Source: Baffinella frigidus
Lineage: Eukaryota > Cryptophyceae > Cryptomonadales > Baffinellaceae
NCBI GenBank assembly: GCA_026770585.1
Contig: MU646746.1
Coordinates: 215,075-226,025, forward strand
Direction: 5' to 3'
Length of the DNA stretch: 10,951 bases
A program made the position numbers and the translations under genes. Under the pieces are notes generated by a model, which was given only the letters and a program-made list of their open reading frames with translations, made no database searches and was not told the DNA's origin. Shown piece after piece: positions 1 through 4,900 of this stretch (its first letter is position 1; each line of letters begins with the position of its first letter).

Positions 1-103
1 CTTAGGAATAGTCAGCCCGGTGGCGTCAACTTAGGAATAGTCAGCCCGGTGGCGTCAACTTGGGAATAGTCAGCCCGGTGGCGTCAACTTAGGAAAAGTC
101 AGG
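1..103. repeat. 29-bp tandem repeat, 3.5 copies, cut by window edge
   Basis: The unit starts CTTAGGAATAGTCAGCCCGG and ends TGGCGTCAA. Copies lie at 1-29, 30-58 and 59-87 (one base change), with a partial copy from 88. It probably continues to the left. Confidence 0.95.
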
Positions 104-149
104 CAACCCGCCTATCGTTGCTGCTACCCCTCCCGCGGCCTTGCTCCGC

Positions 150-330
150 GATCTCATCACGGCGAGTATTTCTGAGGAATACGATTTTGTTGTATATTAA
201 GGCTTAGGGGCTGTTCATATTGGCCTTTCATAGCAGTAACTTCACAATATATAGCCTTAAGATACACCAAAATCGCATCGGTGGTCCCCGAAATCGTATT
301 TCTCAGAAATACTCGTCCGGATGAGATCGA
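150..330. mobile_element. Foldback/MITE-like element
   Basis: Long inverted repeat. The left arm CGAGTATTTCTGAGGAATAC at 163-182 pairs with GTATTTCTCAGAAATACTCG at 296-315. A second pairing joins CGATTTTGTTGTATATTAAG (182-201) to CTTAAGATACACCAAAATCG (257-276). GATCTCAT at the left end is matched by ATGAGATC at 321-328. It has no coding capacity, which suggests a non-autonomous inverted-repeat transposon. Confidence 0.65.
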
Positions 331-339
331 ACAACGCTG

Positions 340-583
340 CCCCCCCCGGTATAACAAGTACATCGTGTGCCGCGCCAGGGCCCACGTGTCATTTTCATAC
401 ACACTCGAGTGTGTTGTGTGTATGAAAGACGCGCTAAAAGGGTTGAGATGGCTTGTCGGGGTACTGATTCTTAAAATTACGCATGGCCAGGGCTTCAATG
501 TGGCGTGTTTCACGCGTAGAATCAGCTTTACTCGAAGATCGTGAAGTGAAATGAAATTTCGACTTGTGACCTGGCGCGGTCAG
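340..583. other. No gene recognised; one hairpin
   Basis: I see no beta-amylase exon here. TTTCATACACAC at 393-404 and GTGTGTATGAAA at 416-427 form a perfect 12-bp hairpin, with the 12-bp palindrome ACACTCGAGTGT inside it. Confidence 0.6.
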
Positions 584-630
584 GTGGGGCGGAGTTTCTG
601 CGAGTGCCTACGGTGGTACGCAACGACCCC
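584..630 (+). pseudogene. Truncated, interrupted copy of exon A (A1)
   Basis: After an AG at 582-583 the sequence GGGGCGGAGTTTCTGCG repeats the start of exon A. An 8-nt insertion follows, then CGGTGGTACGCAACGA, after which the copy stops and telomere-like repeats begin. It has an acceptor but no donor and is out of frame. Confidence 0.7.
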
Positions 631-681
631 TAAACCCAAAACCCAAGCCCAAACCCAAACCCTAAACCCTAAACCCTGAAA
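631..681. repeat. Telomere-like heptamer array
   Basis: CCCTAAA/CCCAAA variants lie between the truncated exon A copy and the acceptor of the copy at 685. Confidence 0.9.
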
Positions 682-684
682 CAG

Positions 685-761
685 GCGGGGCGGAGTTTCT
701 GCGGTGGTATGCGACCAAGCTGCGGAACTATGGGGATCAGATCATGCAGTCCGCACGAGAG
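685..761 (+). pseudogene. Duplicate of beta-amylase exon A (A2), donor lost
   Basis: This is a full-length 77-nt copy of exon A with an intact acceptor (AG at 683-684). It differs from 966-1042 by four bases: one synonymous change, a two-base Tyr-for-His change in RNYGD, and Ser for Ala in QSARE. The base after GAG is T rather than G, so the donor reads TTGAAC and cannot splice in phase. A GT one base earlier would break the frame. It is probably a non-functional or regulatory decoy exon, although it could be used if the true donor differs. Confidence 0.75.
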
Positions 762-781
762 TTGAACGTTCCTGAGATGTG

Positions 782-863
782 CTGGTTTTGATCCGTAATA
801 ACCTGGGTTCGATCGTAATAAACGGGGTTGCATCCGTAATAAACTGGTTTCAATCCGTAATAA
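782..863. repeat. 20-21-bp minisatellite, four copies
   Basis: Units of the form (a)CTGGTTTTGATCCGTAATAA, diverged from each other, end about 20 nt before the acceptor of the exon A fragment at 883. Confidence 0.85.
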
Positions 864-882
864 ACGCAATTTTCTCTCGCAG

Positions 883-910
883 GCTGGGCAGAGTTTCTAT
901 GCAATGACCC
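883..910 (+). pseudogene. Truncated copy of exon A (A3)
   Basis: After a pyrimidine-rich acceptor (ctctcgcag, ending at 882) the sequence GCTGGGCAGAGTTTCTAT copies the first part of exon A, then breaks off into GCAATGACCCC and telomere-like repeats. The break resembles that of the copy at 584-630 (GCAACGACCCC), so both come from one already truncated copy. Confidence 0.65.
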
Positions 911-963
911 CGAAACCTAAACCCTAAACCCTAAACCGAAACCCTAACCCTAAATCGTAAAAT
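911..963. repeat. Telomere-like heptamer array
   Basis: CCCTAAA variants run directly into the acceptor of exon A at 964-965. Confidence 0.9.
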
Positions 964-965
964 AG

Positions 966-1042
966 GCGGGGCGGAGTTTCTACGGTGGTATGCGACCAAG
1001 CTGCGGAACCACGGGGATCAGATCATGCAGGCCGCACGAGAG
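966..1042 (+). CDS. Beta-amylase exon A (intact copy A4)
   Basis: The exon has 77 nt: two bases completing a split codon, then 25 codons reading GAEFLRWYATKL, RNHGDQIM and QAARE. This matches the beta-amylase helix usually seen as FFLxWYSxxLxxHGDxIL. The acceptor AG is at 964-965 and the donor GTGCAC starts at 1043. I prefer this copy over the one at 685-761 because it keeps the family His in NHGD and has a proper GT donor in phase 0 with exon B. It is flanked on both sides by telomere-like repeats. Confidence 0.82.
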
Positions 1043-1475
1043 GTGCACACACCCTAAACCCTAAACCCCAATCCCTAAACCCTGAACACGAAACTCTTAA
1101 CACTCAACCCTAAACCCCACACCCTTAACACTGAACTGCAAAGCCCAAACTACAAACACCAAACCCGCGTGGGGAAGTTGCGTCATGGGTCAGCGCACCA
1201 ATACTATCAGCCAGCACTACAGAATTATGATTCAGCCATCACACACCAACCCCTCAACATACACCAGGTGTACGCCTCCCTTCCTGCCTGCCTCCCTCCC
1301 TCCCTCCCTCCCTCTCACCCTCACTCCCTCCCTCCCTCCCTCCCTCCCTCCCTCTCTCACTCTCACTCCCTCTCTCTCACAGGTGTACGGTCCGAAGATG
1401 AGGCTGGCGGCGAAGGTCTCGGGGATCCACTGGCTACGGGGGCACCCGTCCCAGGTCACGTCATTTCTGCCAGCT

Positions 1476-1508
<33 letters not shown>

Positions 1509-1840
1509 GTTCTCTCTCGCATCGCTCTCTCCATCCCCATCTCTCTCCTCTCTCCCCCCATCTATATCTCTCCTCTCTCCCCCCATCTCTATCTCTCTCT
1601 CTCTCAAATTGCGCAGGGGCCACCCCTCCCAGGTTCCAGTCCTTATCCCAAACCTCAAACCCGAAACCCGAAACCCAACAACCCACACCCCACACCCTAC
1701 TCCCTAACTCCTCACCCCTGAACCATATCAGGCGGCCACCCCTCCCGGGTTCCAGTCCTTACGCTCTCGTTCTCGTTCCTTCTGTCATCTGTCTCCCCAT
1801 CTCTCTCGCTCGCATCACTCTCTCCATCTCTCGCTATCTC

Positions 1841-1900
<60 letters not shown>

Positions 1901-4900
1901 GATCCACTGGCTCAGGGGGCACCCCTCCCATGTCATACCACTCCGAAACCCTACACTTAAAATCCTAAACCTACATCCTAAAACTCAAACCCGAAACCCG
2001 AAACCTGAAACCCTAAACCTGAACCCAAAAACCGAAACCCGACACCAGAAACCTGAAACCCTAAACCCTCAACCCTAAACCCTGAACCATAAACCCTCAA
2101 TCCTAAACCCTCAACCATGCACCCTAGACCTACCCCCTAACCCCTAAACTCTGAACCCGAGACAGGCGGCGGAAGCCACAGCAGGGTATGTCGGGAAATA
2201 CAGTGACGACATCTGCACGATGCTCGCCAAGACTGGCTCGGTCCTCGACCTAACCTCAACCCTCAACCCTGAGCCCTAAACCAAATCCCCGAAACCCTAA
2301 GCCCTGAACCCTAAACACTAAGCCCTGAACCCTAGACCTTTAACCCGATACCCTAAACCCTAAACCCTACGCCCCCAACCCTGAACCCTAAACCCGACAC
2401 CTTAAACCCTAACCTCACTCTAAAACCCATACCCGAAACGCTCAACGCTAACCCCCAAACCGCAAACCCCACACCCCACACCCCACACCTCACACCCCAA
2501 ACCCAAAACCCCCCACACCTGAAACCCGAAACCCGAAACCCGAAAGCAGGTGCTGGACTTCACGTGCTTCGAGATGCGAGACTCGACCCAGTCGTGGTTT
2601 GCCTTGTAAGCCCCCGCCCGCCTCCAGCCAGCATTCAAATATTTTTTGCTTTACAAACGCGCGTTGAGAGGCCCTTGAGTGCCCCACCATCCATGCTGGA
2701 GGCAACCCAGGGGCAAATATTAAGCCAATCTCCTACAGATGCCACCCGATTCTTGTGGCGTTTGTATGGGAGTTGGCTTGAGAAACCATCAATTTGCCCA
2801 ATAGTTTCCTCCAGGGTGGTCAGGGAGCAGTCCCCAGGAGGAAATGGGAGGCGATTGGTGTGCGGGTCGTACGACGAAAGCAGGTGCTTGACTTCACGTG
2901 CTTCGAGATGCGAGACTCGACTCAGTCGTGGTTCGCCTTGTAATACCCCCCTCCCCCAAACCGTACACCCTAAACCCTGGACCCGAAACCCGAAACCCTG
3001 ATTGGAGGAGTTTCCCGATGAAACTGCTTAGACCACCGCTAGGTGACCCTTGGGTGAACAAGAGGACTTTACGAAGGAGGCTGTCTTGGAGTAAACGCGG
3101 TATCTCCCCGTCCGAGAGAGAGACAGAGAGAGAGAGACACAGAGAGAGAGACAGACAGAGACAGACAGAGAGCCTAGGGTCCTCAAAGAAGCGTGACCGG
3201 CCCGGGGAAGCAGGCCCCACGTGGAAAGAGGAGGCGAACGGGGCACGAGACGTGTGGCATTTGAACACACGGGCGTGTTTGAAACACGACCGCGACGCGC
3301 CAGCGTGTCACGTCACGCCTCGCACCCCGCTCGGGATGTCACGCCTCGTGATCGGGATGTCACGCCCCGGATGCGTGACATCGAGATGCGTGACATCAAG
3401 ATGCGTGACATCGGGATGCGTGACATCGGGGCGTGACATCGGGATGTCACGCCCCTCGTGATCGGCATCCCTGCGCGGGATGGCCGCTCGCCCTCTGGCT
3501 CGTCGCGGAAATAGTCAAAGAAAAAATATTGAACCCCGCTTCCTTGATGGTAGTTCCCGACCGGAAGGGATGGTGTCGGGGGCGGCGCTCTCCGCGCGCG
3601 ACGCAAGGGTGCACTTCGCGGGCGAGAACGCCCTCATGGAATAGGAGCCGTTAGCCTAATTTCCGACGCAAAAGCTTCGAATTCCCCAGGAAAGAAAATC
3701 CTTGAAATTAAAATCGCGCGTGATGGCAGCTCCCGACCGGAGGGGATGGTGGCGGGTGCGGCTATTTCCGCGCGCGACGCAGGGGTGCCCTTTGCTGGCG
3801 AGAATGCCCTCTTCTGCTGGCACGACGAGGTGCTCCCCCCCCACCTAGGATAACCACAAGGCCGTAGGTGTTGGCCTGCAGGGTCCCAGGAGGGTGCGCC
3901 TCCTTAGGAGCGAGGCACCATAGGAAGTGCACTTCGCTGGGGAAAACGCCCTCTTCTGCTGGGGCGATGAGGTTCATCCCAGACAATCTTTTTTAGAGAG
4001 GTTTTCTGTCTACAAAATGTACTATACACTTTGAGCATATTAGTAATAGTAAAGCGTTTGTGTAGTAGAGTTCGCTGGGGAAAACGCCCTTTTCTGCTAG
4101 GGCGATGAGGTGTGATCCGCGCGCCCTGAGGCGGGCCCGTGTGAGACTGCTTCCTCACAGCCCTCACGCCTCTCTCTGCCCCACGCGAGGATGCTAGAGG
4201 GGCCTATTTAAAACCGATGTGCTTTTAAAAGAGGGTATTTGTGTAGTAACTTTCGTTGAATGGTCACGTGACTCTGCTCAGATTGCACAGTCAGGAGGTT
4301 GCTTTACCTTATCCTGGTACAAATATTTACAACCCCACATGTAAATAGGCCCCTTTAGCATTCTCGAGTGGCCGTGCCGCTTCTCATATCAGAGCTGCGG
4401 GGGTGCTGCAGGAGCACCTCCCTCACCTAACCCCCGAACCCCAAACCCTAAACCCTCAACCCTCAGCCCTCAACCCTAAGCACGCGAGCGTTCTGCGGAG
4501 GTGGTATGTTGCTGGTACGGATTTACATTACGTGTTGATGCTGCTGGTACAGATTTGCATTGCTTGTTAACATGGCTGGTACATATTTACATGAGGTGTT
4601 GACGTGTCGAACCAAGGATTCTTTGGGGTGGTGAATCAACGATTCTTATGTGTTGAATTCACCATTCGTTCGGGTGGTGAATCACCGATTCGCATGTGTT
4701 GAATTCACGATTCTCTGGGGTGTTCATCACCGATTCTTATGTGGCGAATCGACGATTCTTGAGTGGTGAATCACCGATTCTCATGTGTTGCATCTACGAT
4801 TGTTTCGGGTGTTGAATCACTGGTTCTTATGTGTTGATGTGCTATACGTGTTGAACCGCCAATTCTTTCCGGCAGGGGGCGATCGAACAAATCGAGGCAC

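Noticed and set aside
1-103. 29-bp direct repeats as a CRISPR array
   Set aside because: The units are head-to-tail without spacers, in a eukaryotic context.
1169-1960. Long Ser/Leu/Pro-rich open frame on the plus strand
   Set aside because: It is the translation of CT and CCCT microsatellites and runs through exon B in the wrong frame.
2894-3461. Open frame spanning exon D2 and downstream sequence
   Set aside because: It uses a different frame from the conserved FTCFEMRDS and crosses GA and GTGACATC repeats.
3927-4109. ENAL-type fragments lying upstream of exon F, first read as scrambled gene order or a second paralogue
   Set aside because: The full copy at 3730-3829 joins D (phase 2) and F (phase 0) in frame, so the order is collinear and the others are partial copies.
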